Source of the DNA: Enoplolaimus lenunculus
Lineage: Eukaryota; Nematoda; Enoplea; Enoplida; Thoracostomopsidae
Direction: 5' to 3'
Length of the DNA: 64,000 nucleotides
Assembly: GCA_030248215.1 (NCBI GenBank)
Contig: JASANG010003582.1
Location: forward strand, 124,001-188,000
The notes under the pieces are model-generated. The model was not told where the DNA came from. It made no database searches and saw nothing but the letters and a program-made list of their open reading frames with translations. Every line of letters starts with the position of its first letter. The stretch's first letter is position 1. Made by a program: the position numbers and the translations under genes. Shown here piece by piece: positions 21,097-32,066 of this stretch.

Positions 21097-22296
21097 TGTG
21101 AGAAGTTCGTGATTTAAACTTAAGCCTGTATCCTGTATCGCCTGTATAGTTCTTTCCTCGATGTATGCTTATCGCTCTGATTTAGTAAAACGCGGCCGGT
21201 AAATGTTTATTATAAATCCCAACCCGCAACCCGTATGACACAAAATACCCAAGATTAAGGCCAGCAAATCACAGGTTATGCAATTTAACTGGTAACCCGA
21301 GCCGGAATCCTTAAAGCCGACGTCTGAATCTGATTTAATCCAGCCACTGGCTTTACCGTACCCAATACTTTTGCCGTTTTCCAGAATCCGTGCAATTCTA
21401 ACCCCGTTAGAATTACACCCCGTTAAACCGTGTACTCTAACCCCGTTAGAGTTACACCAAATTTCCGACCAATCTAACCCCGTTAGATTTGGCCCAGCCG
21501 TTGTAGAATAATAAATCTAACCCCGTTAGATTTATTAGACTACTTTTTCCCAGGTTTCCTTTAATACCCCAAGTTTCCTTTAACACATGCCACCAGTATT
21601 CTATACTGGGTAATACCGCGCCTTGCGCACCGCCAATTAACACCGTGATGCCGTAATTCCTTCACATCCTATGCCACCGTGACAATTCTTAATTTAAATC
21701 AGTTCGACCTTACTTATTAAAACTTCCGCTTTCAACGCCCAAACCGTAATTCAACAAGAACAATGTACAAAACCGCTCACCGCCAACCAATAAAAATAAC
21801 AACCGATTTGTAGGAAAGCAAAACCAAGACTGATTCCGGTCCTGGCTACCCAAATCGGCATCTCGACCTCATTTGCATTTTTGCCGACACCCACAATTGG
21901 GTGTCCGCAATGCGGTTGAGGTCCAGAGCCACACATCCGGTACTAACAACAACAACAACAACACGCCGGAGACACTCAATACTAAAGCACCATTTTGGTG
22001 CTGACATAGCCTAGCTATGTCCTTAATCGCAAAACAGGCCAACAAACTATGCACAATTAATCAACGAGTACTAAATGGCCACGCAGGGCCCAGGTAAGTT
22101 TACATTGCGGACACAGCCGCCATAGCATAGTTTTACCAATTTCTACGCCTTGTAGCAACGCCTAAGCCTAACTTAAGTTCTAAGAGAGACTAGGTGGAGC
22201 CAGGGACTCCCTTAAGGTGTGGTTTTAATATAAGGTTTTATTTTTAGTTTTAGTTTTTAGTTTGAAATAGGTTTAAGTGTGGCATAGCCACCTACA
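21097..22296 (-). repeat. LTR (5' LTR of the minus-strand element)
   Basis: Near-identical 1200-bp partner of 13489-14689, with the same TG...CA ends and the same hairpin array at 21394-21537. The short minus frames inside it (for example at 21452 and 21869) are also found in the other LTR and are not separate genes. Confidence 0.92.
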
Positions 22297-22680
22297 GGCC
22301 CAATCCAAATCGAAATTTTACCGCAAGAAATAACGGAAATAATCCAAATCGAAATTTTACACCGAATTTTTCACCTCGTGGCCCTCGTTGCTATAATTGT
22401 GGAAAAATAGGGCATATTGCCATGCCCTGCAAGTTACGTGACGGTAACTTTGCAAGATCGGGGGATCAGTTTCAAGGCACGCAACGCTTTGGAAACCCAA
22501 TTAACCGAACTTATGGTTATAGATCACAGTTTAATGCAATTGCACGCCCCAATATACCCAACTTACCCGCTCTGCCACCTGCCCAACCCGTTAAGAATGT
22601 AGTAGCTACAACTGTAGCCACTTCGGGACCTGTTACCGATTCACCACCCCATTGGAACCGACCGAATTACAAAACTTAAA
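22297..22680 (+). pseudogene. Gag nucleocapsid fragment of the old plus-strand LTR element (fossil)
   Basis: Immediately right of the 5' LTR the plus strand reads an Asn/Arg/Phe-rich stretch and one zinc knuckle CYNCGKIGHIAMPC (CX2CX4HX4C), then a Pro-rich tail. The strand is opposite to the inserted element and matches the putative gag start at about 13001, so this is probably the interrupted element resuming. It is partial and broken. No pol was seen. Confidence 0.6.
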
Positions 22681-23004
22681 AATGAACTGGACATGCTGCG
22701 CAAGCAATATGGCCTGCTAATAGAGAAATTATATCCGAATTTTGTGGGAACTGTAACAGTCAATGGTGTAGCTGGCTCCAATAGTACTTTTCAAGGTAGT
22801 ATTATACAAAATCAACTACGAATATCGAATACGAGACAACGCCTAAAGCGAGTAAGCCGAGAGTTTTTGGTGCCTGTATGCCCAATTGTTTTAAACTAAT
22901 GCGGGGTTCACGTTACCAATTGTGCGCTTGGTGAGCCATAATCTACCTTTTCTGTTTTTGACAGGTTTAACTACTACATTGCTTCAATTTTATACGTTCC
23001 GGTA

Positions 23005-23369
23005 GTGATACATCTGGGTCATGGTCGCATAAAGCCTTGTGTGCCCTTGACTTTCGATGGACCACTTTCGCGGCGCTGTAACTGTACCATTCAGCAGGTT
23101 TTGTTTCGCAAACTTAGAGATGCGGAGTTATCTAAAACATCTGAGAGTTATGTGGATTCGGTTGACCGCCAGTTTTATGAGTCTTTAATGAGAAATTTAT
23201 GCAATGATAAACCTTTTACCTGTACAATTGTGAATAGTCAACGAAACAAACGTTTTGTTCCGTTATTGTTAACGGCGTTAACCTCAATTATGGGTACTGG
23301 TCTTGAGATAGCTAACAGTTTTAAGCTTTCACACCTAGAGCCAATAATCATGAAGATAGCCGTAAATCA
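23005..23369 (+). pseudogene. Envelope-like fragment (fossil)
   Basis: A cysteine-containing segment is followed by a basic RNKR site and then a hydrophobic stretch FVPLLLTALTSIMGTG, the arrangement of a furin site and fusion peptide in class I envelope proteins of errantivirus-like elements. It is a fragment, lies downstream of the gag piece and is cut off by another repeat near 23370. The assignment is inference from motif order only. Confidence 0.35.
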
Positions 23370-23995
23370 GGGTAGTCAAACAGGTCAGTCAAAAAAGTGA
23401 AGTTCAATGACAAATGCAATTGAGTCATTAGGTCAATTATCTGGAGAGCACTTCCGGATTACCAAAGAAAAAGTAATTTTAACTTAATCGTTTTGAAAAT
23501 CTATTTTTGTCTGTTTTTATATCTATAACTGAAACTGATGTTACATCCGTAAACAGTGTCATACGAAGTGTTCCTGCACTTCTAAACAAAATAGACAAAC
23601 CCGAATATAAGAGAAATCCGGATATAAGAGACTTCTTCTCCGATGGAGACTACTCTCTTACATCCTGTACAAATTACACTGTCCTGCATAAGAGATTAAG
23701 CCAATGTCAGGTGACATTCACATTTTGTCTGCATGACCGCTATTCAGACCACATTTTATGTTGATGGCGAATGAACATGTACAAAACGTGTTCCGGGCTG
23801 CCCCAACATGAACCACGCATAACGTAACCACCCATATATGCGGTGCCGTTTATGCAACTCGTTTTATCTACGCGACGCACTTTTGCTTCAGCTCAACGTG
23901 TCACTCTTTCAAATCAAGTACGTATACGTTTACAAACCTTATCCATTAAACCTTTCTCTAAATTTCTTAAAAAACTGTAGGGTCTCCATAATAAA
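23370..23995 (+). repeat. Dispersed ~0.95-kb unit, partial copy (subtype a)
   Basis: Starts AGTCAAACAGGTCAGTC and ends CTGTAGGGTCTCCATAATAAAAAA. It is nearly identical to 43162-43787. It lies head-to-tail with the next copy at 24001. Confidence 0.7.
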
Positions 23996-24000
23996 AAATA

Positions 24001-24970
24001 TGTATGTAACCTTTTTGCGAAGTGCGAGTTGTCCGTTTTTAATCAATCATGTTTCGATATTGTTACAACACCCGGTTCTCACCACTTGGCACCTGGAGAA
24101 TTTCAAAGTGGTCTAGCTAACCAAATAGACAAACCCGGATACAAAGAAAAACCCGAATATTTGAGGATTTTCTCTGTTCCCGTACTTCCCGATATAGGAG
24201 AGTTCGTACTGAGTGACAGTGTGATGTCGTAAATTAGTCAAACAAGTCAGTTAAAGAAAGTGAAGTTTAATGACAAATGCAAGTAAGTCATTAGGTCATT
24301 TATCTGGACAGCACTTTCGGTTTACCTAAGAAAAAGTATTTTTTGACTTAACTGTTAGTGAGCACTTATTAAAAATCCAATTTTGTCTATGTTTTTATAC
24401 CTATAACTGTTAAAAAAACTGGTTTTCTATCCGTAAACAGAGTAATATGAAGTGTTCATGTACTTACCTAAACAAAATAGACAAACCCGGATATAAGAGA
24501 AATCCGGATATACGACTTGTGTGTACAAACTACACTGTCCTGCATAATATCATGTGATATTCGGGAGAATTTCGGAATATCATATGATATTCATAAAATG
24601 TCCGTGGTACCACGTGGCATATTGCTGTTTGTATACGATGATTACTGGAGATCAGGGATTAAGCCAATGTCATCCGATATTCACATTGTGTCAGCATAGC
24701 CGCTATTCAGATCACAATTTATGTTACTGTTGAATAAACATTGACAAAACTTGTTCCGGGATGCTCCTGTTATAACGTGAACCCCGCATAAATTAAGCAA
24801 CCATATACGCGGTGCCGGCTATGCAACTCGTCTTTTCTACGTAATGCAGATTTGCTTCAGCGTCAACGTCTTACTCATTCAGATCAGGTGCGTATACCTT
24901 TGCACCCCATCCCTTATATCTTTCTCTAAATTTCTTAAAGAAACTGTAGGGTCTCCATTATGAAAAATTC
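24001..24970 (+). repeat. Dispersed ~0.95-kb unit, copy (subtype b)
   Basis: Begins TGTATGTAACCTTTTTGCG and ends CTGTAGGGTCTCCATTATG. It matches 54335-55290 almost exactly and 42846-43790 more distantly. It forms the left edge of the large duplication. Short plus frames in it recur in every copy and are not genes. Confidence 0.7.
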
Positions 24971-26400
24971 TTGAATTGAAAACTTCCTTCTATTATCGTG
25001 TTCTAAAATACAAAAAAGCATAATAGCAGTAGTGATGAGCATCGGATAGTGTTTCATATCCGGCATATACCTAGTCAATTTTGCGGGTTCGCCAGATTTA
25101 ATTACAAATCTGGGAAAGGGTTGGCTCTTTTGAGTTTACAAAGCTCACAGCACCAAATGTTGTCTTGACCTAGGTCGGCTGGGTATCGTAGTTCACTATT
25201 AACCAAAGTAAGCTGTAAAAACAGAAACTGACAACGAAATTTGGTAATCTAAACCTGCTGCTAGAATTATTAGCCTACCTAAGCGAAATAAAATCCTGAA
25301 AACTCCTAAATCTTTACTGCGAATTCTAGCTTAAGCGATAACCAATTGAGACTCGACAGGTGGTATTATTAATAGTTCAATAAATATTTCTTGATTACGC
25401 AATGTCAATCCTTTGGAAACTACTAATCTATTCAATGTCGCAGAAGTAATCACCAAAACTTCTTGCAATTTACTGTGAAACTTCAACAAGATTTTTAGTT
25501 CAGCTCAATTGCTATAATTTTTCAGAAATTAGTATATTTGATTCACACAAAAATAGACCAATATTACGTAAGTTGCTCTCGAATACACGATTCCGTTCCT
25601 TGTAAAAATAAAATAGGCAAATATGGTACCTTTACAGGATCAGAATTTCAGCTACACAGCTCAACAACCTGCGCGGCTCACACGTAAAATACTGATTCGA
25701 CAGTACCCACACTTATGTAACCAAAAATACAGTTGCAAGTTGTAACTCCTTAACTATACGACAAAATTTCGTTTCGAAACACGCAACCATACTTTCAGTA
25801 CAAAATACATACACACGCGTTACCCGCTTTCGTGAATCCAATTCTCATAGTAATTACTTAAAACACACGCTATTCTCTAAGTTGGCCCGATCACAAACGC
25901 CTCTTTTTTGAGTAAAATTAACTCCAGTGAACCTCAACAGCCGCGTAATGAGGTACAGATAGTTCAAACAAACCGGCGGTAGTAAAACCCCGATACAATT
26001 AAATAGCACTTCCCCAAATACATTCGCTCCCGACGACTAAAGCCAAGCGTTTATATACGCGCTATTTTAAAGATTAATTACAGTAGATGAAAGACTATGG
26101 AATCTTTACAGATTCTGCGCGTACCATTGATCTCGTGACTAATCAAGGTTTTCTCTTAAATTTTGCAAGTAAAAGTCGCGAAACTTGACTAAAAAGCTGT
26201 TTTGTCGTGGAGCCTAAGTTTGTGGCTTGGTTTGTGAACTTTCAAAACCACTAAAAACTACAAAATTTATGTTTTGACCCAAATCCATTAGTTTTAAATC
26301 AAAGTTTTTCTCGATAAATCCTCAGAGATCCGCAAAAGCCACTATTTTGATTTGTTTGGGGTTTTTGAGTGTGTTTCAATTCTAAGAATTACCATTTTCT
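24971..26400. other. No gene recognised (within duplication A)
   Basis: AT-rich sequence conserved in copy B (55291-56800). No frame, splice-flanked exon or RNA could be supported. Confidence 0.4.
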
Positions 26401-28111
26401 AAATTTTTCTATAAGGGGCAACTCGATTATACTTAAACTTAAATTTATTACTGCGAAAATCAATGCCTAGGCTTTTTTCAATGACAATCCGTAAGGAGGC
26501 CATAAGTTTAAATTCCAGGCGTATTTGAATCGTTTTATGACAAGCATTTGTACCCATTCATTGCTGAGTAATGCAGCTTTACTTAAAAATTTTTTAAAAT
26601 TGCCGCAAGCTAACATATCCTTCGAGTGCCGTTTAATGTAATATCTACTGACGTATGTAAAAAACGGCCATAATAAGGCAATAAACTTCATTGCGCAAAA
26701 TAAATGTGGAAATATAATATAGAACAGGAAACCTTACGGTTAGTCATTACGCCAATATAGTTCTAAGCGTTGCATCATTTTAAAAGTACTGCGTAGCAAA
26801 TTAGCTTTCATTAATTGCTGAAAAGTTTTATTCAAAATGATAGTAACATTTCTCGTACCCACCCCAAACTTCTCTGCAATTACCTATCCTTCAAAATGAA
26901 AATATTTCAGTATCTACGCGGAAACATTCGAGTATCACTCTTCAGCGTATCCTGGACGCAAAATCTCAAACCTCATTTGCGCCAGCCAAAACAATGTAAA
27001 GTTAAAATCATAGAGCCGCACATAGGTACAACAACAAAACCAACTCCTGCACATAATGAAAATACCTATATATTTTAGTCTTAAACACAAACAAATTGCT
27101 ACTGGGGATAAGCATGATTTAGCCATGAAAGTCATCCAACGTTCATGCACTTGTGGAAGCATTAGTAAATCGTCGCTGCATAACCCAATTTGTTTAAGAC
27201 CATTTTTGCTCAATTTTGTGATATATCCAAAACTGTTAAGCCCAAAGTGGATTGCACCTAGTGGCAAAGTGTTGTACCTCAACGCAGGACGTATAAAGTC
27301 GTATATTAAATTTTCATAACATCGTATGTTACAATGCATACCACATGTTTGTGGAAAAATAGCTCAACTCCAGTGTACCTAGAGTTACTATAATTTAACA
27401 CATAGAAAGCTAGTTCCAAGCTTGTGTAGGTTTCAAAATATTGCAGTTACTACAGAAAGGTGCAAATCACGCATTTATTGTCACGTATTGCCCGTATACG
27501 TTAAGTAACCGCCGATCTAGGGCTCTGGAAGCATTTGATTACTGATACAGTTTTCTTAACATGACTATTGTTCTTCTGACGCCAACACGTCTGTTTTTAG
27601 ATGGAATCGGTCTAAACGCGGTTCGAGCGAAAAGCAATGTGTTAAAAAACGATCGCTGCAAAAATAAAGGGAGAAGTTACTAAACATAGACGTTCACAAA
27701 GATCTGAAACATAACGACGTAAAAGAAAATACAAAAATTCAAGTAATTCCATCAAAGTGCAAGTGTGCTTTAAAATGCGATGCAAAATTCTTCGAAACAC
27801 AGAGGCAGTAAGTATGCTGCGGTTGTCATTCCAAATCATACTATATGCAAAAGTAATTTCTTCACAATTTACTGTATCTATTTATATTAAGCGACGCCGG
27901 TCTAAAAACAATCAACCGAGCAGAGATCCAAGACTTATATTGAGAACTCACTATTTGCCACTGCGACTGCATCGCACAAGAGTACGTCAAAACTTTTTCT
28001 AAGCTACTTTGAGTATTTTCGTTTCAGCCGTATGCTAAAAAAGCTGAGATTGCAGAAACTCTGGCGGTAGATTGACGTGGCAGATACAAACCGGTGAACA
28101 AAATCTGAGAT

Positions 28112-28372
28112 ATGCGCCGTGAACGCGTGAAAAACCACATTCTTAGCTATTTACAAAGGGAACCTCATTATTGCAGATTAACTACCCAACGTATGTACCT
28201 GGATCATTCGTTGTCAAATAGTGTTATGTACAGAAGATACTTAACAATGTTTGGACTGGAAGTGATTGACGGTGAAGTGCAATATTGGCATTTAAACCGA
28301 GAAGACGCTCCTGTCTCACAGTGCGTCAGCGAAGAAATATCCAACACCGAAGTCAATTTGTCGCTTTCTTGA
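28112..28372 (+). CDS. Uncharacterised 86-residue frame (copy A)
   Basis: Reads MRRERVKNHILSYLQREPHY and continues with mixed, coding-like codons to a stop at 28370-28372. An in-frame stop lies just before the ATG, so the start is either this ATG or an exon edge near TCTGAG. The copy at 58747-59007 is identical, but that is expected from the recent duplication. No domain recognised; the helix-rich start is loosely like a winged-helix segment. It could be an exon of an unrecognised gene or an old transposon piece. Confidence 0.28.
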   Translation: MRRERVKNHILSYLQREPHYCRLTTQRMYLDHSLSNSVMYRRYLTMFGLEVIDGEVQYWHLNREDAPVSQCVSEEISNTEVNLSLS

Positions 28373-28507
28373 ACTAAGAAAAACCAATGCGTCGTTTCCC
28401 GAGCAGAACACAATTTTGAAGACGTTTTAACCAAACATATACGTCAAAAAACCTAGCTCGTAGCATAAAAACGAACAAATAACAGGAAACAATGATCACT
28501 CAATTTC

Positions 28508-28717
28508 ATGCTTGACTTTCGACGGCGGTACTTCCAACGCCAAACTCGTCTCTTACCGTCTTCTATTATAAAAGCTATCAGTGTACAACCTAACAATTTA
28601 CCATTCACCGCCTCACGACGGCTTCTTCTGATGTTCGCAGCAACCGCATGTTTTCAGACTCTTGCTCTGGCCAAAACAGAAATAGCAGAGTGTCCGCAGC
28701 GCTGCATCATACCGTGA
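28508..28717 (+). CDS. Uncharacterised 69-residue frame (copy A)
   Basis: Starts MLDFRRRYFQRQ; the second half reads LLLMFAATACFQTLALAKTE followed by two cysteines and a stop. From the internal Met it would resemble a signal peptide plus a very short secreted tail, but there is no supporting exon. The identical copy is at 59143-59352. Confidence 0.18.
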   Translation: MLDFRRRYFQRQTRLLPSSIIKAISVQPNNLPFTASRRLLLMFAATACFQTLALAKTEIAECPQRCIIP

Positions 28718-29976
28718 GCTAACTTCCAATTGAAACTATTGAACACAAATACTTTGTAGTTGGTCACTTCCAAATGGAATGCTATGTCCGGTATTTCTTT
28801 TGCAATATAAAGAATTTTATGAACAAATTTCATCAAACAGCTTAAGAGATACAGTATCAAAGCCAGACTGGAATGAGGATTTAGACGATTAATTCTGAAA
28901 CATTAAAAAGAATTTAAGAGATCCTTGATTTGTTGTATGACCGGATTTTAGACGTGCAAACTTTTAATCGTAGCGTTGCTTAATAGTTTTTAATTACATT
29001 CCCCGATTCTGATTGGGGGTGGCCCGGCACCTTCCCCCTCTCGGCACACCCCTGGTGTTTGAACATTACCTTTGGTTTTCAACTATTTCTTTTAATATAT
29101 AATTTTTATCACAACTTTGATATATGTTTTATATATGAGGTAGAAGGCTTATACAATTGCGAACCTATTCTATAACAAATGTTTACCAACTTTAAAAGTT
29201 GTGGTTATCAATATTAAAAGTATTGAAATCGTTGTATTGTTGAATACATTGATTTATGTTGCCTAAAACAAATCAGCCAATACATCAAACTTCTCTAGTT
29301 AATGTCGTGAGCCATTTTGATTTGGGTCAATATATACTTGTTTTGCTTGTTGACTAATTTAAAGGCAGGTGACAATTGAGCTTATGTATAAATCACAGCT
29401 GTATATCTGGGTTGCGCAGTATTGTACAGATAGCTTACATTTTTCACAAAGAATTTTGAAAACCAATTGACTACAGATTGAAAATGCCAGTATAAACGTT
29501 TAGTTATATGCGCGAACAGAAATTTTTTAACGTTCTTTAGAAAAATGATCGAAACAAACAAATTAGGCAGAAAAAGTCTCGTCGGCTCGGACAAATCGTG
29601 AGGTGACCTCATCGCCTTCTAAACACGCTGGATAAACGTTATAACTGGGGTAAACTGGAACACGTTTTGTACCTATTAATACGATAGCGGGTAACATTTT
29701 ATCTGTACGTTGATCCGCTGTCAAATTCGAAAATTTGAATTGTCTGCTACCCTCATGTGACATTCACTGTAATGATACTGAAAAATGCCTGTAAATATCA
29801 AATGTCATGCTTGATATGTCTGTAAAGTTGTGGTAAGCCAGAATGTCATCTAGAATCTCATATGATACTAAAATTAAATTTGAATTATTTGCACTTGGGA
29901 AAATGTTTAGGAAAAATTTAAGCCGGAAACAAAAACAGAAGCTAACTTAGCATTCAAAATCATTTATGGGTCATCC

Positions 29977-30815
29977 GCGTTATAATATCTACGCTGCTGT
30001 GAAAAAATGTCCACACTGTTGTTTGCAAGGGCGGTACAAAGCAATCGTTTTTGAGATATTTGGATCTTGCAAAAGGCATGCATATAGCTAGTCTGTTATG
30101 GCGGTGTTCCTTCGGAGGGAGTAGGAACAATGTGGACACTAGTTGGACAGTGTCTGACAATAGGAGTTCCTTCGCACAGACTCTGCATAATTGCTTAACA
30201 GAGTCCCTTCGAACAGACTTCAGACTCAGGACAAAACAGCTGTTCTTTCTATAACGTATTGACAAAGTGGCATCTGTATGTGCGATATAGTATGATAAAG
30301 TATACGACGTTCAGAGCGGCTCTCTATTGTCAGCCAGGGTGTACACATAGTGTGGTTGACTTTTGAATATGTAATTTATAAACACTGCAATTACTGTAGT
30401 GACCCGAAAAAGAGGAAGAATTAAGAAAGGGGGCTCCCCATTTTGAGTCCTAATCAATACGAGTCCGTATCCCTAATAAGAGTCCGTAAGCGGATAGCGT
30501 CCTTAAACCCTAATTAGATTCCATAAATGTCAATTATCCCTATTTGTTGCGCATAAATGACTCCATGACCAAATGAAGTTGAGTTCGAAACTTTAAAGCG
30601 TACTTAAGTTTTGGAAATAACATTCCAAAGTATAACCTTGCATTATCGCTAAAAATAAATAACAGTCTGTAACCGAAACAGGGGGTGCCCTCTGGAGAGG
30701 CCAAATAAATGACAGTCCCCCATCTTATTCGGGTCACTATAGTAGGAACTTAGGGACTCGCATGTGGGTGCAATTTTTTATTACACTAGCGTAGCAAGTA
30801 TAACGTGGGTGACCA
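29977..30815. mobile_element. PIF/Harbinger-like MITE with a nested second MITE
   Basis: The left end TGGGTCATCCGCGTTATAATATCTACGC and the right end ...GCAAGTATAACGTGGGTGACCA are flanked by TTA-like sequence. It is lengthened by the nested element at 30399-30737. In copy B (about 60583-61290) the left end is deleted. Confidence 0.55.
30399..30737. mobile_element. Nested MITE with GTGACCCGAA termini
   Basis: Inverted ends GTGACCCGAAAAAG and CTTATTCGGGTCAC are flanked by TA on both sides (30397-30398, 30738-30739), as expected for Tc/mariner-type insertion. The interior repeats GAGTCCGTA/GAGTCC words. The counterpart in copy B is 60889-61226. Confidence 0.65.
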
Positions 30816-30904
30816 ATTAAAGCTAAGCACACTATCCAGCTTTTTACTATTTCATTAGTGCGCACAAATTACATTGTCCTGCATATCATGTGATTTGGTA
30901 GAAT

Positions 30905-31320
30905 TTTGTGATATCTGAGGTTTGTAATAAATTTATTCAGAGTCCTGGCACTCAAAAACCCTTCAGTAACCCTAACAATTTGAGACATCATTTAAAAAGC
31001 CATTATTGAGGCTTATCAATTAAGCAAATATGCAAATTAGCTATTAGCTAACTATTCGATAATCGGTTTTGAAGGTTAGTAGACAGTTTATTCAGATTTC
31101 TCGCGCTCAAAAATCCATTATTGTTAGAATTAGATTGCTTGTAACCGTACTAATTAGTGAAGTATTGCAAAAACGCCTAATTTAGGCTTGTCAATTATGT
31201 TCATATGCAAATTATCTATTAGCTAACTACTAAACCATCAATTTTAGACGTTTGTATACAATTTATTCAGATTCCTCGCACCCAAAAACCTTCAGTAAGA
31301 CCTAATGCGAAGTTAACACC
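30905..31320 (+). repeat. Tandem ~165-bp repeat (copy A)
   Basis: Units contain TTTATTCAGAKTYCTSGC, then CTCAAAAACCC and ATATGCAAATTAGCTATTAGCTAAC. Phase markers fall at about 30930, 31091 and 31263. The B locus (61736-62460) has more units. Confidence 0.7.
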
Positions 31321-31440
31321 CCAGGATAATTGGCTTTCAAACAAAAAAGTATTAAAATCGGTTCAGCCGTTCCTGAGATTCTTTTCGGACGGACAAACGG
31401 ACAGACGGACGGGCGGACATCCACCTTTCGACTCCAGAGT
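31321..31440 (+). mobile_element. RTE-like retrotransposon 3' tail with GGACGGACA microsatellite
   Basis: Contains AAAATCGGTTCAGCCGTTCCTGAGATT followed by GGACGGACAAACGGACAGACGGAC. This word order is common at 3' ends of RTE-type elements and their SINEs in invertebrates. No coding part is present. Same in copy B (62490-62600). Confidence 0.45.
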
Positions 31441-31674
31441 ACAAAACATAAAACGCTTCGCGAAACACGAGCTTCGCTCGGTGTTTCGCTTCGCTCAATA
31501 AGGTCTACTGAGTCTGTTACATAACAAGGTTTGCGTATAGCGGCAGATCATATAATACTAAACAGTCATGTGCCGTTAGTATCATGTCACTCACACGTTA
31601 TTACACGTGCACTCGGCACACAAAATCTCTCCCAAAAGAAAATCAATAGCTTGTCCGGCTTATGTTTTATGGAA

Positions 31675-31865
31675 ATTCTTGGCGGGAAATTCAATTTTTG
31701 ACGAAGAAATGTACATATGGCGGGAAATTCAAATTTGGTTGGAAAAATTAAATTTTGGCGGGAAATTTAAATTAGTAAGGCGGGAAATTCAAATTTTAGA
31801 GGGGAAATTCAACTTTTGGCGGGAAAATTTAAATTCTGGCGGGAAATTCAAATTTTGCTGGGAAG
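31675..31865. repeat. E2F-like minisatellite array
   Basis: Repeated TTTTGGCGGGAAAWTTMAAWT units about 16-20 bp apart. The frame at 31607-31897 is an artefact of this periodicity. Confidence 0.75.
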
Positions 31866-32066
31866 ATAATTCTTTGGTAAATTATATTAGCGCGTGAAAA
31901 AACATACTGCCAAAATACTTTGCGATTTTTCGTACGTGTCCTAAAGATAACATGCAAAAATAACAAAAGAACGCGGTAAATTGATTATCTTACTTAGCAC
32001 TATCCTGCGACAATTTTAGACTAACGATAAAGTCTGACAGTTCTCGAAACTTTCTATTTAAAATTA

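Larger units (their letters stand above)
13489..22296 (-). mobile_element. LTR retrotransposon with a single giant Gag-like frame, apparently non-autonomous
   Basis: Reading on the minus strand: 5' LTR (22296-21097), primer-binding site directly abutting (21096), leader with 183-bp tandem repeats, one 1388-residue frame (19289-15123), polypurine tract (14699-14690), 3' LTR (14689-13489). I see no protease, reverse transcriptase, RNase H or integrase in the 6.4-kb interior, so replication would depend on proteins from another element. The LTRs are nearly identical, so it is young and looks whole for its type. No simple target duplication is seen; the left flank is the homopolymer tract. It lies opposite in orientation to the older LTR element it appears to interrupt. 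Confidence 0.85.
22900..24788. mobile_element. Segment bounded by TGCGGGGTTCACGTTA inverted termini with TAA flanks
   Basis: The left end TGCGGGGTTCACGTTA and the inverted right end ...TAACGTGAACCCCGCA are each flanked by TAA (22897-22899 and 24789-24791), as in PIF/Harbinger-type insertions. Single copies of this terminus also occur at 11637, 55118 and 52804. The interior is a patchwork including the envelope-like fragment and two copies of a dispersed unit, so the ends could be from separate elements. Confidence 0.45.
24001..32066 (+). repeat. Large segmental duplication, copy A
   Basis: Direct copy of 54335-63487, from TGTATGTAACCTTTTTGCG to CTTTCTATTTAAAATTAA, with only scattered substitutions. 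Length differences come from indels. A keeps about 350 bp at 27250-27570 that B lacks, and a MITE segment at 29950-30120 that B lacks. B has extra tandem sequence at 56621-57730, 61400-61740 and 62110-62470. Confidence 0.85.

Noticed and set aside
20137-21117. 326-codon plus-strand frame with a 61-residue repeat
   Set aside because: It is produced by the 183-bp tandem repeat (three times 61) in the leader of a minus-strand element; the unit has no independent coding evidence.
27056-27319. Overlapping plus and minus frames of 87 and 134 codons
   Set aside because: No domain, codon bias or splice support; copy B carries a deletion through the end of the region, so neither frame is preserved.
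31607-31897. 96-codon frame with recurring WREIQI/GGKFK words
   Set aside because: A periodicity artefact of the E2F-like minisatellite; the same happens at 41491, 33536 and 63040.
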